A stretch of 64,000 nucleotides of DNA, taken from contig NZ_BJKB01000014.1 in NCBI RefSeq assembly GCF_010725055.1, forward strand, positions 58,319 to 122,318, read 5' to 3'. Under the pieces are notes generated by a model. That model did not search any database. It had not been told where the DNA came from and was given only the letters and a program-made list of their open reading frames with translations. Source of the DNA: Gelidibacter japonicus (lineage in GTDB: Bacteria; Bacteroidota; Bacteroidia; Flavobacteriales; Flavobacteriaceae). Positions 1-8,332 of the stretch are shown in pieces. A program made the translations under genes and the position numbers. Each line of letters starts with the position of its first letter. Position 1 is the first letter of the stretch.

Positions 1-25
1 CAATCACTATCGGGAAGGATGGAAA

Positions 26-802
26 TTACCCATTCAACTTAATAAAACCACCATCAATAGGGAAATCAGTTCCTGTTATGAACGACGCTTCATCACTACA
101 CAAATACAGTGCTAAATTCGCAATTTCTTCAGGCTTCCCCATGCGTCCGATAGGCTGTGTTTTTGAGAGATTCTCAAACATTTCCGCTTGATTGTCAGGA
201 TAATTCTTGGCTATAAATCCATCTACAAACGGTGTGTGCACACGCGCTGGCGATATGCAATTGCATCGGATGCCTTCCGCAACATAATCTTTTGCCACCG
301 AATAGGTCATGGTCAACACTGCGCCTTTCGTCATGGAATACGCAAATCGATCAGAAATCCCGACTGAAGAGGCAATGGACGCCATATTGACGATCACTCC
401 TTTTTTATGCTTCTTAAAATATGGGATGGCGGCTCTCATGCCGTTATAAACCCCTTTGATGTTCACGTTGTACAAACGATCTAAGTCATCAGAATTGGTG
501 TTTTCAATATTTCCAACATGGGCAATACCAGCGTTATTCACCAAAATATCGATGGCATTGTTTTTAGCAATCTCGCTAAAAATGCTCTCCATTTGTTCTT
601 GATTGGCCACATCACATTTGTAAAAACTTGCGGTTCCCTGCTCAGTTTCTATTTCTGAAACAGTCGACGCACCATTATCTGCATTAAAATCCAAAACACA
701 AACATGGGCGCCCTGTTTTGCAAATGTAGTGGCAATGGCCTTTCCTATCCCGCTTCCGCCACCGGTGATGATGGCTGTTTTTCCCTTTAAACTGAATACC
801 AT
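26..802 (-). CDS. SDR-family NAD(P)-dependent dehydrogenase, probably of fucose catabolism
   Basis: A 258-residue classical short-chain dehydrogenase. The nucleotide-binding motif TGGGSGIG is at residues 13-20, an Asp at 38 after the second strand favours NAD, NNAG is at 89-92, and the catalytic Ser142, Tyr155 and Lys159 (YSMTK) are present. It begins 2 bp after the L-fuconate dehydratase gene, so the two are co-transcribed. In the non-phosphorylated L-fucose pathway an SDR oxidises either L-fucose or 2-keto-3-deoxy-L-fuconate. The position right after the dehydratase favours the latter, but substrate choice is inferred. The rest of the operon lies left of the window. Confidence 0.85.
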   Translation of the reverse strand: MVFSLKGKTAIITGGGSGIGKAIATTFAKQGAHVCVLDFNADNGASTVSEIETEQGTASFYKCDVANQEQMESIFSEIAKNNAIDILVNNAGIAHVGNIENTNSDDLDRLYNVNIKGVYNGMRAAIPYFKKHKKGVIVNMASIASSVGISDRFAYSMTKGAVLTMTYSVAKDYVAEGIRCNCISPARVHTPFVDGFIAKNYPDNQAEMFENLSKTQPIGRMGKPEEIANLALYLCSDEASFITGTDFPIDGGFIKLNG

Positions 803-804
803 AA

Positions 805-2124
805 TTATGCTTTTTGTAATTTTTTAGTCCAAACTTCTCCGTTTGGAAAACTATAGGTTTCTAATGATTCTGGTTTCATGGTGATGCTATATCCCGGAAG
901 TTGTGGTGGCATATAAGCACCATTATTGATCACTACGGGGTCAAAGAAATGTTCATGTAAATGATCGACATATTCAATAATTCGATCTTCCATAGTGGCA
1001 CTGATACAAATATAATCGATCATGGATAAATGCTGTACATATTCGCACAGACCAACACCTCCAGCATGCGGACATACAGGAACTTTATATTTTGCAGCCA
1101 TCAATAAAATGGCTAAAATCTCATTGACACCACCAACACGGCAGCTATCAATCTGACATATTTGCAAAGCGTCGGCCATAATCAATTGTTTGAACATGAC
1201 ACGGTTTTGGCAATGTTCTCCCGTGGCAACTTTTATAGGTGCGACGGCCCTTGCAATTTTGGCGTGGCCTAAAATATCGTCTGGACTAGTAGGCTCTTCA
1301 ATCCAATACGGATTAAATTTCTTTAACGAGGCCATGTTTTCTATCGCCTCATCCACATCCCATTTTTGATTGGCATCCATCATCAATTGCAGATCGTCTC
1401 CAATTTCCTCTCGTATAATTTGTGCCCTGCGCATATCATCCTGCAAATCAGATCCGACTTTAATTTTCATGTGTTTAAAACCTTCCGCTTTTGCTTCCTG
1501 GCATAATCTACGCATTTTATCATCGCTATAACCCAACCAACCTGCAGAGGTTGTATAGGCAGGATAGCCATCTTTTAGTAAAATATCAATCCGTTCTTGC
1601 TTGGTGGCCTCATTACTTTTAAGAAGTTCGAGCGCTTCCTCTGGGGTAATAGCGTCTGTGATATAAGTAAAGTCAACACATCTCACAAATTCTTCCGGAG
1701 ACATGTCGGCAATCAATTTCCAAAGTGGCTTGCCTTCAACCTTCGCATATAAATCCCAAACGGCATTCACAACGGCGCCCGTGGCTAAGTGGATGACTCC
1801 TTTTTCAGGACCCAACCAACGCAATTGGCTATCGCCAGTGATCATCTTCCAGAAATCACCCATGTTTTGAGTGAATGATTCCAAGGTTTTACCAATGATC
1901 AAATGTGAAAGCGACTCAATGGCTGCGACACACAATTCGTTGCCGCGACCAATGGTAAACGTTAAGCCATGGCCTTCAAATTCTGGGTGGTTGGTTTTTA
2001 AAATGACATAGGCTGCGGAATAATCCGGATCTGGATTCATGGCATCAGAACCGTCCAAATCATCACTTGTGGGAAAACGAACGTCTTTGGTCAGGACTTC
2101 GGTTATGGTAATTGGTTTTTTCAT
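805..2124 (-). CDS. L-fuconate dehydratase-like enolase-superfamily enzyme
   Basis: A 439-residue member of the mandelate racemase/enolase superfamily, the usual length for L-fuconate dehydratase, which makes 2-keto-3-deoxy-L-fuconate. Visible elements are the catalytic KIKVG motif near residue 221, metal ligands in MMDANQKW near 248 and in WIEEPTSPDD near 275, ATGEHCQNR near 301, and PHAGGVGLCEY near 352 with the catalytic His. It is transcribed with the SDR gene downstream (2 bp gap). A 168-bp gap separates it from the AraC gene upstream. Close relatives act on other sugar acids, so the exact substrate is the main uncertainty. Confidence 0.85.
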   Translation of the reverse strand: MKKPITITEVLTKDVRFPTSDDLDGSDAMNPDPDYSAAYVILKTNHPEFEGHGLTFTIGRGNELCVAAIESLSHLIIGKTLESFTQNMGDFWKMITGDSQLRWLGPEKGVIHLATGAVVNAVWDLYAKVEGKPLWKLIADMSPEEFVRCVDFTYITDAITPEEALELLKSNEATKQERIDILLKDGYPAYTTSAGWLGYSDDKMRRLCQEAKAEGFKHMKIKVGSDLQDDMRRAQIIREEIGDDLQLMMDANQKWDVDEAIENMASLKKFNPYWIEEPTSPDDILGHAKIARAVAPIKVATGEHCQNRVMFKQLIMADALQICQIDSCRVGGVNEILAILLMAAKYKVPVCPHAGGVGLCEYVQHLSMIDYICISATMEDRIIEYVDHLHEHFFDPVVINNGAYMPPQLPGYSITMKPESLETYSFPNGEVWTKKLQKA

Positions 2125-2292
2125 TTGTTGATACGTATTGTTTTAGGTCGTCGGCTGCAATTGGGGTCGATTTGAATCTCTCCTACCCAATCCATGAAAC
2201 CTCCTTGATAATCTTCCAAAGCTATACTATGAATTTTATTAAATCCACTAATAATTACACCACAACTAATACTATTTTTGCATTAGAGTACA

Positions 2293-3171
2293 TTATATCG
2301 ACTCTTTTGTATATTTACTATGCTTTCTCAAATAGGCCGATGGTGACATATTCTTGATCATTTTAAACTGCCGGTTGAAATTTGAAAGATTGTTAAATCC
2401 AGATTCGTCTGCAATTGCTGCAACATTCAATTCATTCTCAATAAGTAGTTTACATGCATAACCGATTCTAATTTCATTGACATATTTTGAAAATGTTTTC
2501 CGATGCACACGTTTAAACGAACGGCTGAATGCCGATGGATTCATTTTCACAATATCAGCGACTGTATTGAGATCAATATCCTTGTTAAAGTTATTAAAAA
2601 TAAATGCAATGACTTTATTCGATAGGTCTGATTCCTCCAGTCTTAAAGAGGCCACATAGCCCGAACTGGCCAAGAGATTGAAGTCATCGTGCAAAGCCAA
2701 TTGATGGAGAATGCCAATAAACTGATGTGTTTTATTAAAATCGGTTTCGTCATTTAACTTTACAATGGTCTGCAGTAAATCTCCTGGCAGATTCCTAAAC
2801 TGAATCCCTTGCTCCGCTTTTTTAAAAAGGGCAACAATAGGTTTTATTTCAGGTAATTGTAAAAATGTGCTTCCCAAAAAATCCTCTTTGAAATGAATAG
2901 CCACAGCCTCCGCCCTTAAGTTTTTATCTTCCTGAAAATATTTTGGGTCATTCAACCACATATGCGGCAAATTTTTACCAATAAGCACGACATCTTTGGG
3001 CTGAAATTTCTTAATGCTATCGCCAATAAAACGCGTGCCCTTACTTTTAAGAACAACCACCAATTCCAATTCGGGATGGTAGTGCCAAATTTTAAGAAAA
3101 TTGGCGTAACTATTTTTTCTTACAGATATCGCAGATGCAGTATGGCTACGGTCTAATAAATATAATTTCAT
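2293..3171 (-). CDS. AraC-family transcriptional regulator
   Basis: A 292-residue regulator with a cupin-like sensor half (HYHPELELVVVLKSKG near residue 31, LPHMWLND near 85) and a C-terminal AraC double helix-turn-helix from about residue 190 (DLNTVADIVKMNPSAFSRSFKR, then IADESGFNNLSNFNRQFK). The first in-frame ATG at 3171 is used; a GTG one codon earlier is possible. It lies directly upstream of and on the same strand as the fuconate dehydratase and SDR genes, so it probably senses a fucose-pathway metabolite and controls them. That link rests on position only. Confidence 0.85.
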   Translation of the reverse strand: MKLYLLDRSHTASAISVRKNSYANFLKIWHYHPELELVVVLKSKGTRFIGDSIKKFQPKDVVLIGKNLPHMWLNDPKYFQEDKNLRAEAVAIHFKEDFLGSTFLQLPEIKPIVALFKKAEQGIQFRNLPGDLLQTIVKLNDETDFNKTHQFIGILHQLALHDDFNLLASSGYVASLRLEESDLSNKVIAFIFNNFNKDIDLNTVADIVKMNPSAFSRSFKRVHRKTFSKYVNEIRIGYACKLLIENELNVAAIADESGFNNLSNFNRQFKMIKNMSPSAYLRKHSKYTKESI

Positions 3172-3436
3172 CACTATGAAAATAGCATTTTTTAGCTAAT
3201 TTGAAACGCTTTGTGCAATAAAAGTATTACTTGAGAATCATAGGGATATTTTGAAATGCTAAAAACAAGCGCCTATATTATGGAATTGCTCTTAGTAACC
3301 ATTTAAAAAGCAATCGACCAAGGTCTACCAAAACTAAAATGATACGTCAACTAAGTCCAATTTTAAATTTTTGCCGGAATGGACAAATCATAGATTTTTA
3401 GGAAACTCACAGTTTCCATTCGAATATTCCAATATT

Positions 3437-5164
3437 TTATTCGATGCCCATTGCCCAATCGTCGCCTCTTGGATCTGCTGCGCCTTCCAACGAACCATCA
3501 GGTCTTACCAAGATGGCATCCACCCGTCCAATTGAACTTCGCTCTTTTATGACATGGCCCATAGCCTCCAGCTCAGCACGTACGGCGTCATCAAAAGCAC
3601 CTTTTTCAATAGAGATCCAATCAGGTTTCCACTGATGATGCACTCTTTTTTCTGAAACTGCCTCGCTCATGGTCATGCCATGATCAATAACATTAAGTAT
3701 GGTTTGATAAACAGAGGTGATGATGGTTGAGCCTCCTGGCGTTCCAACAACCATAAACAACTGCCCATCCTTTTCAATAATTGTTGGCGTCATGGCGCTC
3801 AGCATTCGTTTTTCAGGTTGAATTGAATTGGCCGCACCTCCCAATAATCCGTAGACATTAGGCACGCCTGGTTTGGCACTGAAATCATCCATTTCATTGT
3901 TCATTAAGAACCCCGCACCTTCCACAAAAACTTTTGACCCATAAGCCGAATTGATGGTGGTAGTCAATGAAATGGCATTCCCCATATTATCGACGATTGA
4001 ATAATGGGTAGTCTCCTCACCTTCGACAATATTATCAAGCTCCATAGCACGGACCTCCCCACTATCGGTGGCTTTTGAAGGATCTATTTGCGCGACCCTT
4101 TCAGCAATATAATCATCATCAAGGAGTGCTTTAACAGGTACATCCCAAAAATCAGAATCGCCTAAATGCTCGGCTCTATCGGCATAAACACGGCGTTCCA
4201 TTTCAGTCATCAAATGAACTGTTTTTGCTGTCTTTGAGCCATACTCAGACAATGGAAAATGTTCCGACAATTTCAGAAGTTGTACCAGTGCAATACCCCC
4301 GCTGCTTGATGGCGCCATACTGTAGACCTTATAGCCTCTAAAGTTTCCTGTGATAGGCGTTCGCCATGCAGAATTGTAGTTTTCAAGATCTTCTAAGGTA
4401 ATGATGCCATTTCCGGCGTTCATTTCTGCAACAATAAGTTCTGCGGTTTTACCTTGGTAGAACCCAGATCTTCCGTTTTGCTTGATCCGCTCTAAGGTTT
4501 CGGCCAAGTCCTTTTGCACCAATAAATCACCTTCCTCCCATTGGCCTTCCTTAATTAAAGTAACTTTTTTTGGGTTGCGGTTATTCTTTATAAAATCGTC
4601 TTTAAAATAATTGTAGTTACGAGCCTGTTTGGAAGTAATACGAAACCCTTTCTTTGCCAACTTAATGGACGGTTCAATTAAAGTGGCAAGTGGTAAAGAG
4701 CCGAATTTTTCATGAGCTTTGAGCATGCCATCAACTGAACCGGGAACACCGGAAGCCTTTTGCCCGTATAAACTCTCTCCTGGGATCACGTCTCCATTCT
4801 CATCCAAATACATGTCTTCATAGGCATTGCCTGGAGCCTTCTCCCTAAAATCCAAAGAGAACAGTTCACCATCGTTTTTTCTATACATCATAAAACCGCC
4901 GCCGCCAAGATTCCCGGCAGAAGGATAGACAACAGCTAAGGCAAAATGTACGCCCACCATAGCGTCAACCGCATTTCCACCCTGTTTAAGGATGTCCATG
5001 CCAACTTTGGTAGCCTCAGGATGCGCGGTTACCACCATACCGTTATTGGCGACAGCTGTTTTACCAGAGGTTGGAGAAGTTTCAAACTCCGTCTTGCTTC
5101 CACCACAGGTTAGGAAAAGCACGGAAATGAGTGTTAAACTCAATAATTTTAAATGATGTTTCAT
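3437..5164 (-). CDS. ggt: Gamma-glutamyltransferase, exported lipoprotein
   Basis: A 575-residue gamma-glutamyltranspeptidase, the normal family length. The N-terminus is a lipoprotein signal with Cys20 in LFLTCGG. The autoprocessing site with the nucleophilic Thr is in EETTHYSIVDNMGNAIS near residue 390, and the small-subunit signatures NNEMDDFS, GGAANSIQP, MTPTI and GTPGGSTIITSVYQ follow. The enzyme cleaves glutathione and other gamma-glutamyl compounds at the cell surface or in the periplasm and releases glutamate. The next gene upstream (52 bp) encodes a racemase-like lipoprotein, so both probably act on glutamate outside the cytoplasm. Confidence 0.93.
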   Translation of the reverse strand: MKHHLKLLSLTLISVLFLTCGGSKTEFETSPTSGKTAVANNGMVVTAHPEATKVGMDILKQGGNAVDAMVGVHFALAVVYPSAGNLGGGGFMMYRKNDGELFSLDFREKAPGNAYEDMYLDENGDVIPGESLYGQKASGVPGSVDGMLKAHEKFGSLPLATLIEPSIKLAKKGFRITSKQARNYNYFKDDFIKNNRNPKKVTLIKEGQWEEGDLLVQKDLAETLERIKQNGRSGFYQGKTAELIVAEMNAGNGIITLEDLENYNSAWRTPITGNFRGYKVYSMAPSSSGGIALVQLLKLSEHFPLSEYGSKTAKTVHLMTEMERRVYADRAEHLGDSDFWDVPVKALLDDDYIAERVAQIDPSKATDSGEVRAMELDNIVEGEETTHYSIVDNMGNAISLTTTINSAYGSKVFVEGAGFLMNNEMDDFSAKPGVPNVYGLLGGAANSIQPEKRMLSAMTPTIIEKDGQLFMVVGTPGGSTIITSVYQTILNVIDHGMTMSEAVSEKRVHHQWKPDWISIEKGAFDDAVRAELEAMGHVIKERSSIGRVDAILVRPDGSLEGAADPRGDDWAMGIE

Positions 5165-5215
5165 AATATCTTAATGTTATTTTTTAATTGGAAGTTTAAG
5201 GCAACTTGTTCTTAT

Positions 5216-6769
5216 TTACTGAATTCTTTCGGATTGATCCAAATACCGAGTTTTAGCATTGGATTTGTTGAAAGTCTCGATCAGCTCATAAGTTTCAGGG
5301 ATTGATTTTTTAAATCGATCTAAGGTTTCTTCTGAAATATTACTTTTACTGAATGGGACCATTTTTACATATTCCTGAATATCGTTCTCCGTTCTTCCGT
5401 ATTTGTAGTCGTATGGAAAACGACCGTTATCATCGATCTTCACCTTTGGATTTGCAGAATTTGGTACACTAATAAAGAATTCACTATCCATTATATCCCC
5501 AGAAGGGTTAAAAAGATTCTTTTCTTTCATATAGACATATAACTCTTCGGCAACATTTACGGCAGGATCCACAATAGCAATATCCTCAGTCATAAAGTCG
5601 CGATAAACGTATTTTCCATCCTTCTTATAATTATATAATTCGGCCAAAACCTCATTGATCTCCTCCGTCAAATAAGGATAGTGCGTACATCCTAAAACAA
5701 TGGCTTTTAGGGGTTGCGAATTTTCTGAAGTTCTAATTTTCTCCAATAAACTCACGACGTGATACCGCACATAGTTTTCAGAATCGTTAATTTGAAGAAT
5801 TTGGCAATCGTCAGTATCTTGATTATCACAAAGCATTTTCCCATGGTCAAAATCAAAATTATAAATATCCATAAGGGTTTTATCAATGGTGAAGTTTGGA
5901 TCATCTAATGAAGGTCCGCGATAATCATCGCGAGGTTCTTTAAAATCCTTGTTCACAAAATCAGGTTCTTCGTCCACTGCCTCAGCAATTCCATGGCCTC
6001 CCTGGTTGAAGATTTGGATATTTCCGGTATATCCCAACTCATCCTTCACTTTTAAAAGTGTGTTCTCATAGCCTTTTGACTGAATTGTCCCAACCGTAGC
6101 CATGACGCCAATCGAACCGTTTTCATCCTTTTCAAAGGTAGATAATGTACCACGGGCTCCAGCATCTATAACACCAATCACCTTTAACTCAATCCCAGTT
6201 TTATCAATAAATGCCTTGATAAATTCACTTCCATAAGCGGTTGCTGTATTACAGGCAATCACAATCGATTTTACCGGTTGTTTATCTTTCTGATATTGGG
6301 TATCACTAGCCGCACGATAATACTTATTTGATAGCAAAAATTGCATGTCCTTAAGAATATGCTCTACCAGTAAATCTGTTTTATCCTCACTGGAATAATT
6401 GCCGTACGGCATGTTGGCTTGGTCTGCCAAATAAATGAATTTTTCTGAGATAAAGTCAGGAAGAGCATCGCCTCCTTTTTCTTGGTTTTTATTGTTATGA
6501 CCGTCAAAATTAACGAGCGCATCCAATACGGTCAGACCGCCAGTCCCTGAATCGAAAACACCGATGGGCAAGCTTTTGTCCATCTCAGGATAATTTTCAA
6601 AATTGACATGGTAAAATGAACTTTCATCATTCAAAATGGCCTTCTCGATAGCACGCTCATTTTGAATATCAATCTCATTTTTTACAATGTCCATCTTTTC
6701 AGAATTTTTACAAGAGCTTGCAAGTACCACCAATAAAGCCCACAAATACTGATTTTTCAAGTGTTTCAT
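5216..6769 (-). CDS. Exported lipoprotein related to glutamate racemase, with large insertions
   Basis: A 517-residue protein starting at the ATG at 6769. It has a lipoprotein signal (LLVVLASSC, Cys near 20). Core motifs of the Asp/Glu racemase family are all present: IGVFDSGTGGLTVLD near residue 70, with the catalytic-region Asp; IVIACNTATAYG near 170, with the first catalytic Cys; and IVLGCTHYPYL near 360, with the second. Cytosolic MurI proteins are about 260-280 residues, so this version is nearly double, with extra acidic sequence between the two Cys motifs and a long C-terminal extension. MurI normally supplies D-Glu for peptidoglycan in the cytoplasm, so an exported copy is unusual. 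It is co-directional with ggt. Racemase activity is inferred from the retained motifs. Confidence 0.75.
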   Translation of the reverse strand: MKHLKNQYLWALLVVLASSCKNSEKMDIVKNEIDIQNERAIEKAILNDESSFYHVNFENYPEMDKSLPIGVFDSGTGGLTVLDALVNFDGHNNKNQEKGGDALPDFISEKFIYLADQANMPYGNYSSEDKTDLLVEHILKDMQFLLSNKYYRAASDTQYQKDKQPVKSIVIACNTATAYGSEFIKAFIDKTGIELKVIGVIDAGARGTLSTFEKDENGSIGVMATVGTIQSKGYENTLLKVKDELGYTGNIQIFNQGGHGIAEAVDEEPDFVNKDFKEPRDDYRGPSLDDPNFTIDKTLMDIYNFDFDHGKMLCDNQDTDDCQILQINDSENYVRYHVVSLLEKIRTSENSQPLKAIVLGCTHYPYLTEEINEVLAELYNYKKDGKYVYRDFMTEDIAIVDPAVNVAEELYVYMKEKNLFNPSGDIMDSEFFISVPNSANPKVKIDDNGRFPYDYKYGRTENDIQEYVKMVPFSKSNISEETLDRFKKSIPETYELIETFNKSNAKTRYLDQSERIQ

Positions 6770-7210
6770 TATATACAATTTTTTATGTGATATGCTTAAT
6801 CAATTCAGAATCGGGATTAAAATTAACAAGTGTTTCTATATATCCCAATAGAAGTTCAAAATTATTTAGTCCTTTGTCTAAAATATTGAAATTTATTTAT
6901 TTATATGGAGTATCGAGGATTTATTAAAAAATAATTCAGAGGTTGGCGTCAGGAAGAATATTGGTGGGTATTACAAAGCTCTCAACCAGCCACCAATTGA
7001 CTGATGTTGAGATTTTACATTTTAAAAGATCTTCAGTAAATTAAATACGATTATTCTTTTGTTCTAAAAATCAGTTTTCAGTGAACCGTCATTATACATA
7101 TCGTACAAGCCTCAAAATACTCATTTTGATTTACAAATAAATTACTGGTAAATTTTAGGCTATTTTAAACTAGCTCTTTTGTCATCTTTGTTTCACCTAA
7201 TTTATGGCAA
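6770..7210. other. Intergenic stretch without recognisable gene
   Basis: AT-rich, with stops in all frames. It presumably holds the promoter for the racemase-ggt pair. No clear promoter motif, RNA or repeat was recognised. Confidence 0.5.
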
Positions 7211-7243
7211 ATAAAAAACCTGTAAATCATAAAATTCACAGGT
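7211..7243 (-). terminator. Rho-independent terminator candidate after the 109-residue gene
   Basis: Read on the minus strand, ACCTGT and ACAGGT arms (7218-7223 and 7238-7243) enclose an AT-rich loop and are followed by a run of T. It lies 27 bp beyond the stop codon of the gene at 7270-7599. Confidence 0.6.
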
Positions 7244-7269
7244 CGTCATAATCATTCGAAAATCAATAA

Positions 7270-7599
7270 TTAGTATTGTAACTGACTAATTTTATGATAA
7301 TTTTTGATATAGTCAAGAAAAGCTGCAAGGTTCTTTCGCATTTTTAAACCGAATTTTCTGCATTTACTTTCAACAGTAATTTCAGAAGCAAATATGTTTT
7401 CTTCTTTAGCTTTTTTTTCTATTTTAACATGTCCGTTAGGGAAATAAATCGTCAAGAAAGATCCATTTTCCTGTTGAAAAAAGTAATATTCCATTTGTAA
7501 CCAATTGATAAATTGATCGTACTTTTTAGAACATGGAAAGTCCATTTCCAGATACCAATGGTGCTGGTCCACCTCCTTTAAATCAGTTTTGTATGCCAT
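7270..7599 (-). CDS. Hypothetical protein, 109 residues
   Basis: Not recognised. A soluble-looking basic protein with no signal peptide or membrane segment, rich in aromatic residues in its first half (HHWYLEMDF, YYFFQQENGSF) and lysine-rich in the second. It is a single gene with its own terminator candidate and lies between the racemase gene and the shortened lacI. It is accepted as a gene because of its clean ATG, the terminator and the lack of a competing frame. Confidence 0.5.
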   Translation of the reverse strand: MAYKTDLKEVDQHHWYLEMDFPCSKKYDQFINWLQMEYYFFQQENGSFLTIYFPNGHVKIEKKAKEENIFASEITVESKCRKFGLKMRKNLAAFLDYIKNYHKISQLQY

Positions 7600-7679
7600 C
7601 TTACAATTTCCTTTTACACTTATGAAAAACCGTTGATCCTAAATCAATATTGGTTAAAATATCACCACTTACTCTTTAA

Positions 7680-8237
7680 CTATACAATATTAACACGTAG
7701 GTTATCATTAATATTTATTTTAGAAAACAATGAAGTGATCATCTTTTTTCCAAATTGTTTATAATCTTGAGCTTCTAGAGTTAAGTCGTCCACTTTTTTT
7801 ATGATAGTAGGAAATAATTGATCTTTAGAATTCTGTTTTAGATCCTCTAAAGAAGTTGATGTACCAATAACGATAACACCGTCAATACCTCCATTCCTCA
7901 AACTTTTCAAACATTCCAATTCGCCATTTTCAAAATTTAAATACTGTTGCACTACCAAACGGTAACCTTGGTTATAGGCCTCCATTTGAATACTGTTCAA
8001 CATACTCCCGTATATCATAGAATCAATTTGCGGTACGATAACAGCAATGGTATTGCTTTTTTGTGATCGTAATGCAATAGCCGAATTGTTAGGCACAAAG
8101 TCATAACTCTCTGCCAGCTCTTTAATAATCCGTCGCGTTTTTATACTAATATCCTTTTTGTCACGTAAAGCTTTGGATACCGTAGACACAGAATAGCCAC
8201 TCATTTGTGACAAAGTTTTCATGGTTACTTCCATCAT
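7680..8237 (-). CDS. Shortened LacI-family regulator lacking most of the effector domain
   Basis: Only 185 residues against about 340 for the family. The N-terminal helix-turn-helix is intact (LSQMSGYSVSTVSKALRDK, residues 8-26, and the hinge region VPNNSAIALRSQKSNTIAVIVPQ to about residue 75). The start of the sugar-binding domain follows up to GGIDGVIVIGTSTS near 128. The sequence then jumps to what resembles the family's C-terminal segment (KKVDDLTLEAQDYKQFGKKM). This suggests an in-frame internal loss of about 150 residues. It could still bind DNA without inducer control, or be decaying. It is the last gene of the sugar-salvage operon, 95 bp after nagB. Confidence 0.7.
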   Translation of the reverse strand: MMEVTMKTLSQMSGYSVSTVSKALRDKKDISIKTRRIIKELAESYDFVPNNSAIALRSQKSNTIAVIVPQIDSMIYGSMLNSIQMEAYNQGYRLVVQQYLNFENGELECLKSLRNGGIDGVIVIGTSTSLEDLKQNSKDQLFPTIIKKVDDLTLEAQDYKQFGKKMITSLFSKININDNLRVNIV

Positions 8238-8332
8238 ATTTCATTTCTTTTAAATTAATCCATGCCAACATTTAGAAAGGGTCTATCATAGCATGGTGTG
8301 ACGGACCCCATCACATTTTACATTCCTACAAG

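Noticed and set aside
7680..8237. Shortened LacI as a frameshifted gene with the rest downstream
   Set aside because: No LacI C-terminal sequence is found in any frame after the stop; the next gene is unrelated.
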